A stretch of 64,000 nucleotides of DNA from Nostoc cf. commune SO-36 (GCF_023734775.1 NZ_AP025732.1:5392501-5456500), one strand, 5' to 3'. Numbered from the stretch's first letter, positions 1 through 8,600 are shown. A program made the numbers and translations. The notes: generated from the letters alone by a model not told the origin.

Positions 1-464
1 TTCGGATGCCACCAGAACCAACCGGGCAAGAACAATTTTGGCGAGAGCAAGCTGGAGTTGCACTTTCCGGTAAACTACGCTGCCATCCTTGGGGTGATGT
101 TGGAGCCGGAATTGCCAGTGGTTCTTTTGCCACTCTGGGGATGATAATTATTCCATGCAGCATGAGTACAGTGGCAAAGCTAGCAGTTGGCTTGAGTTCC
201 GATTTATTAGAACGGGCAGCAGATGTCCAACTCAAAGAAGGGCGAAAGCTGGTCATCGTCCCGCGTGAAACCCCTTTTAGCCTCATCCACCTCCGTAATT
301 TAACCTCTTTAGCAGAAGTTGGAGTGAGAATTGTCCCCGCGATTCCCGCTTGGTATCATAATCCCCAAACTATTGAGGATTTAGTTGATTTTGTAGTTGC
401 TCGTGCTTTAGATCAACTAGATATTGACTGCATCCCTATTCAGAGGTGGCAAGGTCGTCACTAA
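1..464 (+). CDS. ubiX: Flavin prenyltransferase UbiX, 3' part (5' end outside window)
   Basis: UbiX attaches a dimethylallyl group to FMN to make the prenylated flavin used by UbiD-type decarboxylases in quinone synthesis. About 150 C-terminal residues are visible. The family signatures are clear: an IASGSF segment, the IIPCSMST motif with the conserved Cys and Ser residues, the VPRETPFSLIHLRN block, and the C-terminal YHNPQTIEDLVDFVV segment. A full UbiX is about 190-210 residues and the reading frame stays open to the left edge, so the first ATG in view is internal and the N-terminal Rossmann GASG motif lies outside. The gene ends normally with TAA. Identification is from sequence motifs and is firm. 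Confidence 0.93.
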   Translation, partial: RMPPEPTGQEQFWREQAGVALSGKLRCHPWGDVGAGIASGSFATLGMIIIPCSMSTVAKLAVGLSSDLLERAADVQLKEGRKLVIVPRETPFSLIHLRNLTSLAEVGVRIVPAIPAWYHNPQTIEDLVDFVVARALDQLDIDCIPIQRWQGRH

Positions 465-566
465 CGCCCTCTGTGGATTTATTGGAAATTTCACAATAGT
501 CCTAAAAAGGTAATGATAGAGATGGCTGATAGTGTCAGTAGTCAGTGAACAGTAATTAGTGAAGAA

Positions 567-671
567 TAAGGAACTTGCAAAAAATAAATTATCCTAAATT
601 ATTTGTAGATTTGTATGAGCGCAAGACCTTGTGCCTCTACAATGGGATGTTTTTTAACTGGAAGTCCCTAA
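567..671. mobile_element. MITE-like element with ends resembling the nearby ISAzo13-type IS
   Basis: A 99-bp stretch (570-668) starts GGAACTTGCAAAAAATAAA and ends with the inverse of GGGACTTCC. It is flanked on both sides by TAA (567-569 and 669-671), a plausible 3-bp target duplication. The left end closely matches the terminal inverted repeat of the insertion sequence at 3630-4952. The inner right part (GATGGGATGTTTTTTACTGG-like) recurs near 40.65 kb. It carries no coding capacity, so it is probably a non-autonomous derivative mobilised in trans. Confidence 0.5.
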
Positions 672-732
672 TGAGACTGATAACTGACTACTGACTACCC
701 ACCACTAATAATTGACACCTGACAAAATTGCT

Positions 733-1437
733 ATGGCTGTAATTCGCTTAATTCTATTGGTGGCAGTACTGGGAGGACTAACGCTGTTGTTAGTCCAAAA
801 TTTCTCACCTGCCCTATCGTTAGTATTTTTGGGCGTGCAAACTCAACCATTACCACTAGCGATATGGATTTTGTTCAGTACTGCCACTGGTGCTTTCACA
901 TCTATATTGATTGCTACCTTGTTTAACTTATCCAATTATTTTGGGGGAGGACAACGCCAAACTTCCAACAGAACAACCGCCGCTTCAACTCGTGCAAAAG
1001 CAACTCGGAGAGAAGAACCGACATCTCGTCCTGCCAATCCTCCACCAGCAGCTAGTAAAAATGAAGAGTCTAGCAGTGATGTAGTTGATGATTGGGAAAC
1101 AAATGGTATTAGAGATGATGATTGGAACTTTGATGAAAAGTCAGAGTCAGCAGCTACTCCTAATCCTCAAGCTCAACAGCCTAAAGATTCAACAAATTAC
1201 GAACGTCAATCAGAAGCCAAAAGCAGTTCTCGGTCTGGTTCAGTTTACTCTTACAGCTACCGCGAGCCAAAAAATACGGCTGCGGGAAAAAGTGAATCTG
1301 TTTATGATGCTGATTACCGGGTGATCATCCCCCCTTATCAGCAGCCGACTACCAATCAAGCCAATGATGATGATGATTGGGAGTTTTTTGATGATGATGA
1401 TGATCTGGAAGATGATGGTAAACGCCCCCGTCGGTGA
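733..1437 (+). CDS. LapA-like (DUF1049) membrane protein with acidic C-terminal tail
   Basis: Two hydrophobic segments at about residues 4-25 and 38-62 form the LapA/DUF1049 membrane hairpin. They include the LVQNFSPALSLVFLG segment typical of cyanobacterial members. The remaining ~150 residues are polar and low in complexity, with DDDW repeats and a D/E-rich tail ending in basic residues, so that part is probably disordered and cytoplasmic. The ATG at 733 is preferred over the upstream TTG at 712 because it starts immediately before the first membrane helix, as in relatives. No clear ribosome site is seen for either. The biological role is unknown; LapA proteins are associated with envelope assembly in other bacteria. 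Confidence 0.75.
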   Translation: MAVIRLILLVAVLGGLTLLLVQNFSPALSLVFLGVQTQPLPLAIWILFSTATGAFTSILIATLFNLSNYFGGGQRQTSNRTTAASTRAKATRREEPTSRPANPPPAASKNEESSSDVVDDWETNGIRDDDWNFDEKSESAATPNPQAQQPKDSTNYERQSEAKSSSRSGSVYSYSYREPKNTAAGKSESVYDADYRVIIPPYQQPTTNQANDDDDWEFFDDDDDLEDDGKRPRR

Positions 1438-1456
1438 GATGTAGCAGGCTACGTCT

Positions 1457-1651
1457 CTACTTGATGCCACACCGCTCTCTAGACTCCTGCTTGACCTTAC
1501 CAGTCATGGCAGCTTCTTGCAAAGTCATGAAAGCATTAAAATCTTCCAAGTCGTATCGGGTAGTCAACAATTGTCGTAGTTGATTTTCAGCTTCCACTGT
1601 CAAATAGCCAGTTGCTAAAGCTTTTTGTACAACGTCACGAATTCGAGTCAT
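1457..1651 (-). CDS. Small conserved cyanobacterial protein of unknown function
   Basis: This 64-residue protein begins MTRIRDVVQKAL and has a pattern of amphipathic helices (ATGYLTVEAENQLRQLL, then YDLEDFNAFMTLQEA). Small proteins of this composition are common in filamentous cyanobacteria, but I do not know a function. The ATG at 1651 is preceded by GAGGTG at good spacing, so it is preferred over the ATG/TTG codons further up (to 1684). The gene is convergent with the LapA-like gene, 19 bp away. No membrane or catalytic motif is visible. Confidence 0.6.
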   Translation of the reverse strand: MTRIRDVVQKALATGYLTVEAENQLRQLLTTRYDLEDFNAFMTLQEAAMTGKVKQESRERCGIK

Positions 1652-2400
1652 GGTTGACACCTCATCCATCTTATATTTATTCATCAGACTTATTGGGGTG
1701 AAATATGCAGTAGTTTTTGTGCCGAAACTTCAAGTTGGTAAGTTTTTTTTGAGCGATCGCAGGAAAGAAGTCATTATTTACACCTTTAGAGGAAACATTT
1801 AATTGATTGGAGCTTGTTATAACTGAACTTTTAGAAGAATGACCTTGTAATAGTAGAAACACAGTATTTTAGTATACTTAAAATTATCCACCAAAGTGAA
1901 AATTCGGATTATTTAAATAGACAGATATTGTTTGGATAAAGTTTCAAACAAGCTATATTAATTTTTTTGTTAAGCATAGCGATCGCCATGCAGCAATTAA
2001 AAAGTTACTTCAAGGCAATTACTATATTCCTTACAAATTCTTCATTTATTACTCATAGTAATTTTACATAAAAAGCTTTAATCTATTGCAGAAGTTACTT
2101 TCAATACATTAATAACGGTAATAACAGCAGTTAATTAAGCTCAAATAAAAGATAAATTTGTAGAAATTAAAAACAATACAATATTTATAGAAAAATTTGG
2201 GCTTGCAAAGAAAAAAGCCTTGATGCTCGTTTAAAATCAATTCCTAAGATGTTTACTTTGCGATCGCTTTTCCAGTGCTGTGGGTGATAAAGTGCATCGG
2301 CGCAGTCTAACTCTGGCATTTCTTGAATACGCACGTATGAGTCGTTAAGTTTATAATTGGAAATTGTGACTCAGCACTCAGAATTGGAGCGAAGCAACTG
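1652..2400. other. AT-rich intergenic region without supported gene
   Basis: About 750 bp lie between two divergently placed genes. The stretch is A+T rich, contains a few HIP1 octamers (near 1754, 1979 and 2261) and short open frames with no protein-like composition. No tRNA, repeat array or terminator was recognised. Confidence 0.5.
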
Positions 2401-2946
2401 GTGAGCAACTTATTACAAGGAGTCAACCTTTACTTAATTGGGATGATGGGCGTTGGTAAGACGACAATAGGGCGCTTACTGACAAAAGAATTGGGTTATA
2501 GGTTTGTGGATACCGATGATGTTATTGCTCAAGCAACAGGTAAATCTATCAATCAGATATTTGCAGAAGAAGGTGAAGCAGGGTTTCGCCAGTTAGAAAG
2601 CGACGTACTTTCACAAGTTTGTGCTTTTACAAAGTTGACTATCGCAACTGGTGGGGGCATTGTACTCCGGCGAGAAAATTGGGGTTACTTGCACCACGGT
2701 TTGATAGTCTGGCTAGATGTGCCAGTGGAGATAATTTACAGCCGTTTAGCTGAGGATACCACAAGACCACTGCTACAAGATGCTGATCCTAAAGGTAAGC
2801 TGCGATCGCTCCTCGAACAACGAACACCACTTTACTCTCAAGCCGATTTGCACATCACCGAGCGAGAGGGAGATACACCTGAAGACATCGCCAAACGAAT
2901 ACTTGAGGCAATTCCTGGCGTTCTCAAACCCCAAGCTTCTCGTTAA
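2401..2946 (+). CDS. aroK: Shikimate kinase
   Basis: AroK phosphorylates shikimate to shikimate-3-phosphate with ATP in the chorismate pathway. The protein has 181 residues, the usual size. Visible motifs are the Walker A loop GMMGVGKT (residues 14-21), the shikimate-binding DTDD (37-40), the conserved Arg in FRQLE (62-66), the GGG triplet in ATGGGIV (84-86) and the lid sequence TRPLL. The start is GTG at 2401, placed so that a short N-terminal strand precedes the P-loop as in the family. The gene stands alone, convergent with the Uma2 gene 11 bp downstream. Confidence 0.95.
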   Translation: MSNLLQGVNLYLIGMMGVGKTTIGRLLTKELGYRFVDTDDVIAQATGKSINQIFAEEGEAGFRQLESDVLSQVCAFTKLTIATGGGIVLRRENWGYLHHGLIVWLDVPVEIIYSRLAEDTTRPLLQDADPKGKLRSLLEQRTPLYSQADLHITEREGDTPEDIAKRILEAIPGVLKPQASR

Positions 2947-2957
2947 CAAGACTCAAA

Positions 2958-3566
2958 TTACCAAATTTTGGTCATCCGTAGGATAAATCCTGATAATTCT
3001 GGATTACCACTAACGGCTTCGGGATTTTCCAAAATCTCAACTTCTCGATTAGGACGGTAAATGTAGACTTTTCGATTCTGCCGATCAATTAACCAGCCTA
3101 GTGATGTACCGTTATTGATGTACTCCTGCATTTTGTCTTGTAATTTGATCAGGCGATCACTGGATGAGCGTAACTCAATGACAAAGCTAGGACAAATTGG
3201 TGCAAATGAGGCTTTTTGTACATCTGTTAAGGCGTTCCAGCGCTCCAGTTCAATCCAAGAAGCATCAGGGGAACGCATCGCTCCATTAGGTAGCGTAAAA
3301 CCTGTACTGGAGTCAAAGCCTATGCCAGTGCCATCTTGTTCAGTCCAATACCCAAGCTGTGCAGCAATGTTAAAGTTACGGTTGCCCGTATCTGAAAAAG
3401 CTGGTGGCATAATGATAACTTCGCCATTAGCAGTGCGCTCGATTCGTAAATCTCCATTGGCTTGACAAAATTCGTAGAACTGCTCATTTGTCATCTGAAC
3501 CAGCGAAGGGAAATTTACCGTTAGGGGTGTGCTTTCAGTTTGAATTAGCAGCGTGGTCATTTTCAT
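2958..3566 (-). CDS. Uma2 family (DUF820) PD-(D/E)XK endonuclease-like protein
   Basis: This 202-residue protein shows the Uma2/DUF820 pattern: MTNEQFYEFCQANG, GEVIIMPP, a middle RSPDASWI block, then PSFVIELRSSSD (the family's E-x-(R/K) catalytic strand), and a YINNGTSLGWLID segment. Such proteins are present in dozens of copies in Nostocales. The fold is a nuclease fold, but the cellular role is not established. The gene lies directly beside the left end of an insertion sequence and is not disrupted by it. The start ATG at 3566 fits the family N-terminus; MTTLL two codons downstream is an alternative. Confidence 0.88.
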   Translation of the reverse strand: MKMTTLLIQTESTPLTVNFPSLVQMTNEQFYEFCQANGDLRIERTANGEVIIMPPAFSDTGNRNFNIAAQLGYWTEQDGTGIGFDSSTGFTLPNGAMRSPDASWIELERWNALTDVQKASFAPICPSFVIELRSSSDRLIKLQDKMQEYINNGTSLGWLIDRQNRKVYIYRPNREVEILENPEAVSGNPELSGFILRMTKIW

Positions 3567-3656
3567 TCCCTAGCTTCAGCCGAATGATTTCAATTTTAGA
3601 GGTTTGAAGGAGCGATCGCTTGCTTGTTAGGGACTTGCAAGAAAATAAAGTACCAG

Positions 3657-4445
3657 CTAAACAGGGACAATAGTAATATCCCATTTGGGTAATGTTTCAG
3701 AACGCTGCCATTGGGGTTGGTATTGTTCTAACTCTTGCGAGAGAACCTTGATTCCTTTGTGATATGTGGTTTGAACCAGATGTACAATGGGAGCAATTCC
3801 TTTCCAAGTCATATTGGCGGCCCATTGTGCTGCGGCGGCAACAGAATCTAAAATCGCACCATTCCAATAGTTCTCCAAGGCAGCCCAACACCGCTCTATT
3901 GGATTGTACTTGCTATGGTAAGGGGGATAATAAATCAGTCGAATTTTTAAATTAATTGCACAAGACAACTCAACCATGCGTTTGATAAATTGTGTGCGGT
4001 TACTGCGAGTAGCGGCACCGCCATCAAGATCAATCACCCACTCATCAAGTTCCAGGTAATTGTGTTGATTCTCATGCCACCAAGCGGTTAAACAATCGAC
4101 GATAAAATCACTGGTTTCCGCCGACTGACCCAAGTAAATCGATAGCTGGTCATTATGTGTATTGAGAATGCCAAAGGGAACTAAGACTGATGACCACTGT
4201 GTATCGTGGTCATCAGCAGCTTTCGCCTCCATTGTCCGAGCTTTACCGCCTCTAGAAAGGTTGCCAATCTTCACCTTAGCTTTAGTATCTATAGACACTC
4301 GCAACGATTTGGGGTTTTCATCTGATGCCTGATTCTCCCGGAACACATTCTCGAAAATGGCATCAGTTTGCGGAATCTTTTTCAAGGGTTTCGTTTTTTG
4401 TGTTTTTTTAGGCGATACCCTAAGCGATTGAGAATTTCTCCACAA
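3657..4445 (-). CDS. ISAzo13-family transposase, catalytic frame (orfB)
   Basis: This 262-residue frame carries the DDE domain. The segment ELDEWVIDLDGGAATRSNRTQFI supplies an acidic catalytic residue, and YYPPYHSKYNPIERCWAALE supplies the final Glu of the triad in the characteristic NPIER motif. It has no good independent start (only a TTG at 4445) and is most likely translated by -1 slippage from orfA in the A-run at 4403-4409. Sequence quality looks good, with no internal stops. It ends just inside the left terminal repeat. Confidence 0.85.
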   Translation of the reverse strand: MWRNSQSLRVSPKKTQKTKPLKKIPQTDAIFENVFRENQASDENPKSLRVSIDTKAKVKIGNLSRGGKARTMEAKAADDHDTQWSSVLVPFGILNTHNDQLSIYLGQSAETSDFIVDCLTAWWHENQHNYLELDEWVIDLDGGAATRSNRTQFIKRMVELSCAINLKIRLIYYPPYHSKYNPIERCWAALENYWNGAILDSVAAAAQWAANMTWKGIAPIVHLVQTTYHKGIKVLSQELEQYQPQWQRSETLPKWDITIVPV

Positions 4446-4870
4446 GTTTGACGAGATGGCAATTCGCTCTCGTTATAGCCATGAACACTTACTAATGCTT
4501 CTCTTACTGCTCTGGCACTAATGCGGGCATACAGAAAGGTCGATTGAAATTTAGGGTCGGCTTGAGCTTGAGCATCCACCAATGAACGAATATCTGCTTC
4601 TAAGTTGGGCAATACCTCAATACTATTGTGTCGTCCCCTTGCCTGATAATTCTCTACACAGACTATCCCCGTCCGCCTTTCATGCAAGCCGAGTTGCACA
4701 CTCTGGCGATTCCATCCCATAACGGTTTCTGCAATGCGTGCTGAACTATCGAAGTAATCTTCGGTAACTTTTGCCATGAAATCTCGTTTGCGATTGCTAG
4801 TCAGTTTCTGTGCTGCATCTTTAAAGGTCGATTTGATGGTGTCGGTGAGCATGAATTGAGGGATTCCCAT
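4382..4870 (-). CDS. ISAzo13-family transposase, N-terminal frame (orfA)
   Basis: This 162-residue frame holds the helix-turn-helix and N-terminal part of the transposase: KRDFMAKVTEDYFDSSARIAETVMGWNRQSVQLGL, then the RRTGIVCVENYQARGRHN region. It ends with GYRLKKHKKRNP and a TGA at 4384-4382. The last codons run through CTA AAA AAA (4411-4403), an A_AAA_AAA heptamer in the correct phase for -1 ribosomal slippage into the next frame, which overlaps by 64 bp. The full transposase is therefore expected as a fusion product, and the short frame alone would give an N-terminal DNA-binding fragment. Confidence 0.85.
   Translation of the reverse strand: MGIPQFMLTDTIKSTFKDAAQKLTSNRKRDFMAKVTEDYFDSSARIAETVMGWNRQSVQLGLHERRTGIVCVENYQARGRHNSIEVLPNLEADIRSLVDAQAQADPKFQSTFLYARISARAVREALVSVHGYNESELPSRQTCGEILNRLGYRLKKHKKRNP
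4403..4409 (-). promoter_or_regulatory. Candidate programmed -1 frameshift slippery site
   Basis: On the minus strand, seven A residues form A AAA AAA in the orfA phase, preceded by CT and followed by CAC. A second run of six A follows five bases later. Slipping back one base joins orfA to the downstream DDE frame. This is the classic heptamer form used by many insertion sequences. The structure needed to stimulate slippage was not analysed. Confidence 0.6.
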
Positions 4871-5117
4871 TCTAGATATTTAAACTAGGCGCGGACAGTT
4901 CACCGCTTCTTCTCTTCTAGAATGGCTGGTATTTTATTTTCTTGCAAGTCCCTTATGTCGGGTAATCTGGCAACAGTGATTTATTTAGATTTCTGAGACG
5001 AACTAGACAGCTATGGCTTATCAGTACAAAAATACTCAATGGCATCAGAGATTGTGACGAGTTACAAAGTCTTCTACACTTACTGAAATAGGTTTTAACT
5101 CTTAACGGCGGCTCCTC

Positions 5118-6011
5118 ATGACGGACAACGATTCTGAATACATCAGACAAACTGAAGCCACTCGTGTACGTGTACTAAGCGAAGCACTACCTTATATTCA
5201 ACAATTCGCCGGTCGCACTGTTGTTGTCAAATATGGTGGCGCAGCGATGAAAGATAGCACACTCAAAGACAAAGTTATCCGCGATATTGTATTCTTATCC
5301 TGCGTTGGCTTGCGTCCGATTGTAGTCCACGGCGGTGGCCCAGAAATTAACAGTTGGTTAGATAAACTGGGCATCGAACCACAATTTAAGAATGGTTTGC
5401 GAGTCACTGATGCTGCCACAATGGATGTGGTAGAAATGGTTTTAGTTGGTCGAGTTAACAAAGAAATTGTCGCGCTAATTAACCAAGCTGGTGGATTGGC
5501 TGTAGGACTTTGCGGAAAAGACGGGAATCTATTTACAGCCCGTCCCCAAGGTCAAGAAGGCATCGGTTTTGTGGGGGAAGTCAGCAATGTTAACATCAAG
5601 ATTTTAGACACCCTCGCTAGCAATGGCTATATTCCGGTGGTGTCCAGCGTCGCCGCAGACGAGACGGGGCAAGCTTATAACATTAACGCCGATACTGTAG
5701 CTGGAGAAATCGCTGCTGCATTGGGAGCAGAAAAGTTAATTTTACTGACAGACACCAGTGGAATTTTAAAAGATTACAAAGACCAATCTACTTTGATTCC
5801 AAAAGTAGATATCCGCGAAGCCCGCGAGTTGATTGCTAGTGGTATAGTCAGTGGTGGGATGATTCCCAAAGTGAGTTGTTGTGTGCGATCGCTTGCTCAA
5901 GGAGTACGTGCAGCACACATTATCGATGGTCGCATTCCTCACGCCCTGTTACTCGAAATCTTTACTGATGTTGGGATTGGGACGATGATTCTGGGTTCGC
6001 AGTTTATGTAA
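5118..6011 (+). CDS. argB: Acetylglutamate kinase
   Basis: ArgB phosphorylates N-acetylglutamate, the controlled step of arginine synthesis. In cyanobacteria it is activated by the PII protein and inhibited by arginine. The 297-residue protein has the extended N-terminal helix ([15 protein letters not shown], about residues 16-30) found in arginine-sensitive hexameric enzymes. It also has [10 protein letters not shown] with the catalytic Lys38, the HGGGPEI substrate loop, and the [12 protein letters not shown] region before the nucleotide site [11 protein letters not shown]. The ATG at 5118 is kept because it gives the full N-terminal helix. The gene stands alone, 165 bp past the insertion sequence. 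Confidence 0.96.
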   Translation: MTDNDSEYIRQTEATRVRVLSEALPYIQQFAGRTVVVKYGGAAMKDSTLKDKVIRDIVFLSCVGLRPIVVHGGGPEINSWLDKLGIEPQFKNGLRVTDAATMDVVEMVLVGRVNKEIVALINQAGGLAVGLCGKDGNLFTARPQGQEGIGFVGEVSNVNIKILDTLASNGYIPVVSSVAADETGQAYNINADTVAGEIAAALGAEKLILLTDTSGILKDYKDQSTLIPKVDIREARELIASGIVSGGMIPKVSCCVRSLAQGVRAAHIIDGRIPHALLLEIFTDVGIGTMILGSQFM

Positions 6012-6060
6012 TAAGAGTTAGGAGTTAGGAGTTTTCCTCCTCTACTCCCTATTCTTTGCT

Positions 6061-6486
6061 CTACTGAGGATAGATGAAAACACGCGATCGCTCGCGCCTG
6101 CCGCTAAATGGTCTACGATGCCATGAGTTATCTATAATCACCGGATTAATTATGGTTGAGTTTCGAATTGCCGGATTAATCAAAGTTGGATTAATCAGCG
6201 TGGAATTTCTCACGTTCCGCCTTAGCTGGGGATAGTAATAATCGGGGTAATGATTGCGTTGTGGCATCAGTCCCGTTGCTGGGTCTACAGGCATAGGTGT
6301 GGGAATCGGACTACCATAAATAAAGGAACCGACAGCAGGCGATTGCCTGACTCCATAACCACCATCAATCACGATCACAGACTGGGCAGAAGCTGGAGCA
6401 GTGGCTACACCCATCACAGCTAAAGTCATACCTGCTAGGAGCCAATTCAGTTGCGAATGCTTGATTTTCAACATATTTTTGCTCAC
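6061..6486 (-). CDS. Secreted/periplasmic protein with Asn-Ile-Pro repeats, unknown function
   Basis: The 141-residue product begins with a signal peptide (hydrophobic LLAGMTLAVMGVATAP, cleavage expected after ASAQ). The mature part is short and rich in Pro, Asn, Arg and Tyr. It contains an internally repetitive segment of NSTLINP/NPTLINP/NSTIINP units around residues 93-118, followed by a basic C-terminus. No known catalytic motif is visible. Similar small secreted proteins occur in Nostocales but I cannot name a family. ATG at 6486 gives a normal signal peptide; MLKIKH four codons downstream is also possible. Confidence 0.7.
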   Translation of the reverse strand: MSKNMLKIKHSQLNWLLAGMTLAVMGVATAPASAQSVIVIDGGYGVRQSPAVGSFIYGSPIPTPMPVDPATGLMPQRNHYPDYYYPQLRRNVRNSTLINPTLINPAIRNSTIINPVIIDNSWHRRPFSGRRERSRVFIYPQ

Positions 6487-6560
6487 CGCATTTGATATCA
6501 GAATTTTTAATCAGAAAATAATCGCATCTACCTAGTTAAAATTTTAGAAGTTTATCGAAC

Positions 6561-6665
6561 AGAATTCAGGAGTCAGGAGTCAGAATTCAGCATGAATTCT
6601 GACAGAAATTGCGGATAGCGAGTCAGACGCTCCTGCGTCGCGTCTTGATTCTGACTCCTGAATTT
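6561..6665. repeat. Interspersed inverted repeat (GGAGTCAGAATTC type)
   Basis: The left arm contains AGAATTCAGGAGTCAGG and its inverse, CTGACTCCTGAATT, closes the element about 90 bp later. The centre contains GAGTCAGACGCTCCTGCGTC. The same modules occur in larger form at 24.19-24.45 kb and in part at 44.47 kb. This is a dispersed palindromic repeat typical of Nostoc intergenic DNA. Confidence 0.7.
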
Positions 6666-6760
6666 TTCTTCAACCACTTTTAGATTGCCAGTTTTTGAAA
6701 AGATTCCAAAAAAGTGCTGGCATTGGCAAAATTAAAGCAGTGCTGATTTTTGTATAAGAC

Positions 6761-7303
6761 GTGAGTGCAGAAAGTTTAGAAATTGCTAAAACCCGCTACC
6801 AGGCTGGAAAACTTGCCTTTGAAAATGGGCAATACCGCGAAGCCGTAGAAAATTTAGAAAAGGCCAGTGCCCTGTTAGCTCGTAATTCTCGCCTTGGGGG
6901 TGAAGTAGAAATTAATCTGGTGACAGCTTATGAAGCAGCTGGACGCACCGATGATGCGATCGCTCTTTGCGAAAGACTCAAACGCCATCCCCATTTTGAA
7001 ACCAGCAAACAAGCGCGGCAAATGCTTTACATTTTAAAAGCACCAAAGCTGAAAAGACCAAGCGAATGGATGACCGAAATCCCCGATTTGGGCACTCTAC
7101 CCGATAATGAACTCAAAATTTCTGTAGCTGCTAAGTCTACTAAATCTTCTGTGCAGCAGAAGCCTAAATCTACAGAGCCAGAATTCGTTGATCTGAGTCA
7201 GGTCAATACCAGAGATAATCGCTTTATCTGGGTGGCGCTAATTGCCATTGGTTTAACCATCTCGTACTTAGTTTGGTTGAGTTTTTCAGGAACCCCTGGC
7301 TGA
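6761..7303 (+). CDS. TPR-containing membrane-anchored protein
   Basis: The product has 180 residues. Residues about 7-75 form two tetratricopeptide-type helical hairpins (AKTRYQAGKLAFENGQYREAVENLEKA, then EINLVTAYEAAGRTDDAIALCERL). A polar linker follows, and a single C-terminal membrane helix near 155-172 (WVALIAIGLTISYLVWLSF). This is a tail-anchored topology with the TPR domain probably cytoplasmic, suggesting a scaffold role. The start is GTG at 6761, immediately before the first helix; there is no in-frame ATG before the domain. Function beyond protein binding cannot be read. Confidence 0.75.
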   Translation: MSAESLEIAKTRYQAGKLAFENGQYREAVENLEKASALLARNSRLGGEVEINLVTAYEAAGRTDDAIALCERLKRHPHFETSKQARQMLYILKAPKLKRPSEWMTEIPDLGTLPDNELKISVAAKSTKSSVQQKPKSTEPEFVDLSQVNTRDNRFIWVALIAIGLTISYLVWLSFSGTPG

Positions 7304-7662
7304 TGTGAAAAAGCAGGGGAGCATGGAGCAGGGAGTAGGGGAGAAAACCACCCACAAGGGTTGTAGCTCTCAACCAAGCCAGAATTGGAGCAAGGGGGCT
7401 TTTGCCCACAAGGGTCAAGGTTTGTACCTTTTCCCCTGCCCCCTGCCTCTAATCAATTTTGGATTTTGGATTGAAAAGGGGGCTAAAGACTGGGTACTGA
7501 GAAGATTTGCATGAGGATTCAGAGCCAAAGCAAATTTTACTTATATTTTCTTTCCTAGTGCCCAGTACTCCAGTCCCGGAGTGACCAAAATGGTGTTCCA
7601 GAAATCTCAAACAATACGGAGAAGTCAAGATTAGTTAAAAAGTTTGACTTTTAGGGAAAATT
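7304..7662. other. Intergenic region with low-complexity G-rich/C-rich tracts
   Basis: This 359-bp gap contains GGGGAGCATGGAGCAGGGAGTAGGGG-like and CCCCTGCCCCCTGCC-like tracts that can pair with each other, plus an open frame (7305-7514) whose product looks like translated repeat. No gene is supported. Confidence 0.4.
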
Positions 7663-8571
7663 ATGATTTCAACTTATTCAATTATCGGAAAGATTTTCTG
7701 GCGATTAATCAGACCATTTAGTTTTGTGCTGGCAAAAATGAAATTTCCTTCACCACTAAATGGTCGAAATCGAATCAAGCGCGTCTTCCCCATCCGAAAT
7801 CCTATCCTGTGGGTAGTGCTGTTAACATCCCTACTACTGTCTGGCTGTGTGAAGTACGATGTAGGGCTTAATTTTGATAACTCAAATAGTGGTGAACTAG
7901 TACAACATATTAAATTAGGAGAGCGGCTAACCAGTTTTAGTGGCGATTCTGTGTACGAATGGTTAAACAGCATAGAACGCCGCGCCCGTGAACTTGAGGG
8001 TAAAGCACAACGAGTTTCCCAAGAAGAAATCATCGTCAGAATTCCTTTTAGCAATGGTAGGGAATTGCAAGAAAAGTTCAACGAATTTTTTAACTCCCAT
8101 ACTAATCAACCCTCTAAGTCTGTGCAGAGCGAATCTGACTCAGAACTACCGAAAATTGAATCAAACGTACTCTTGGAGCAGAACAATTTTTTACTTTTAG
8201 TCAGAAATCGGTTGATTTATGATTTAGATTTGCGATCGCTCTCTCTAATTGCTAGCAAAGGTAATGTTCTAGCTAATGCTGGCTCAATTCTCGATTTAGA
8301 ATTTAGCTTGAAGACTCCTTGGGGAGCCAAAAATATTCGACTAACTGAAACTGCAATAGAGCCAGAAAAAAATGGCAATCGATTAGTGTGGAAACTCCAG
8401 CCTGGTGAGCTAAACCACATAGAAGCAGTTTTCTGGCTTCCTAGCCCTCTTGGTATAGGTGGGTTGTTAATTATCCTGTTTGTTTCGGGAGGATTGTACT
8501 TGAGATACAATTTCATGCCAGATCCGAGAATTCAGTTTCCTCCCAAAGCAGCAGCGATCCAGGAACAGTAG
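7663..8571 (+). CDS. DUF3153 family lipoprotein
   Basis: The 302-residue protein has a basic N-terminus, then a signal segment ending in the lipobox LLLSGC (Cys at about residue 62). It is therefore expected to be a lipid-anchored protein. The mature domain (KYDVGLNFDNSNSGELVQHIKLGERL onward) matches the cyanobacterial DUF3153 pattern. A second membrane helix sits near the C-terminus (IGGLLIILFVSGGLYLRY, about 265-282), leaving a short tail. The first ATG at 7663 gives an unusually long pre-lipobox region, and an ATG at 7738 (MKFPSP) would give a more normal signal peptide. A factor-independent terminator follows. Function unknown. Confidence 0.8.
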   Translation: MISTYSIIGKIFWRLIRPFSFVLAKMKFPSPLNGRNRIKRVFPIRNPILWVVLLTSLLLSGCVKYDVGLNFDNSNSGELVQHIKLGERLTSFSGDSVYEWLNSIERRARELEGKAQRVSQEEIIVRIPFSNGRELQEKFNEFFNSHTNQPSKSVQSESDSELPKIESNVLLEQNNFLLLVRNRLIYDLDLRSLSLIASKGNVLANAGSILDLEFSLKTPWGAKNIRLTETAIEPEKNGNRLVWKLQPGELNHIEAVFWLPSPLGIGGLLIILFVSGGLYLRYNFMPDPRIQFPPKAAAIQEQ

Positions 8572-8600
8572 ACTATTTATCTGTTGAATATTGTCAGTTA

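Larger units (their letters stand above)
3630..4952 (-). mobile_element. Complete ISAzo13-family insertion sequence, 1323 bp
   Basis: The element is bounded by near-perfect terminal inverted repeats. The left end reads GGGACTTGCAAGAAAATAAA and continues into TACCAGC with one mismatch to the right end. The trinucleotide TTA flanks both sides (3627-3629 and 4953-4955) and is the likely target duplication. Inside are two overlapping reading frames on the minus strand encoding one transposase in two phases. Length and DDE-type protein fit the ISAzo13 group. It sits between two intact genes and appears structurally intact, hence probably recent. The family assignment rests on recognising the transposase; the boundaries are read directly. 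Confidence 0.88.

Noticed and set aside
1677..1862. 61-residue minus-strand open frame
   Set aside because: Random composition, no ribosome site, in an AT-rich gap.
3115..3465. 116-residue plus-strand frame opposite the Uma2 gene
   Set aside because: Antisense shadow; the Uma2 protein on the minus strand has clear family motifs.
7305..7514. 69-residue open frame after the TPR gene
   Set aside because: Product consists of translated G-rich/C-rich repeat tracts; no start signal.
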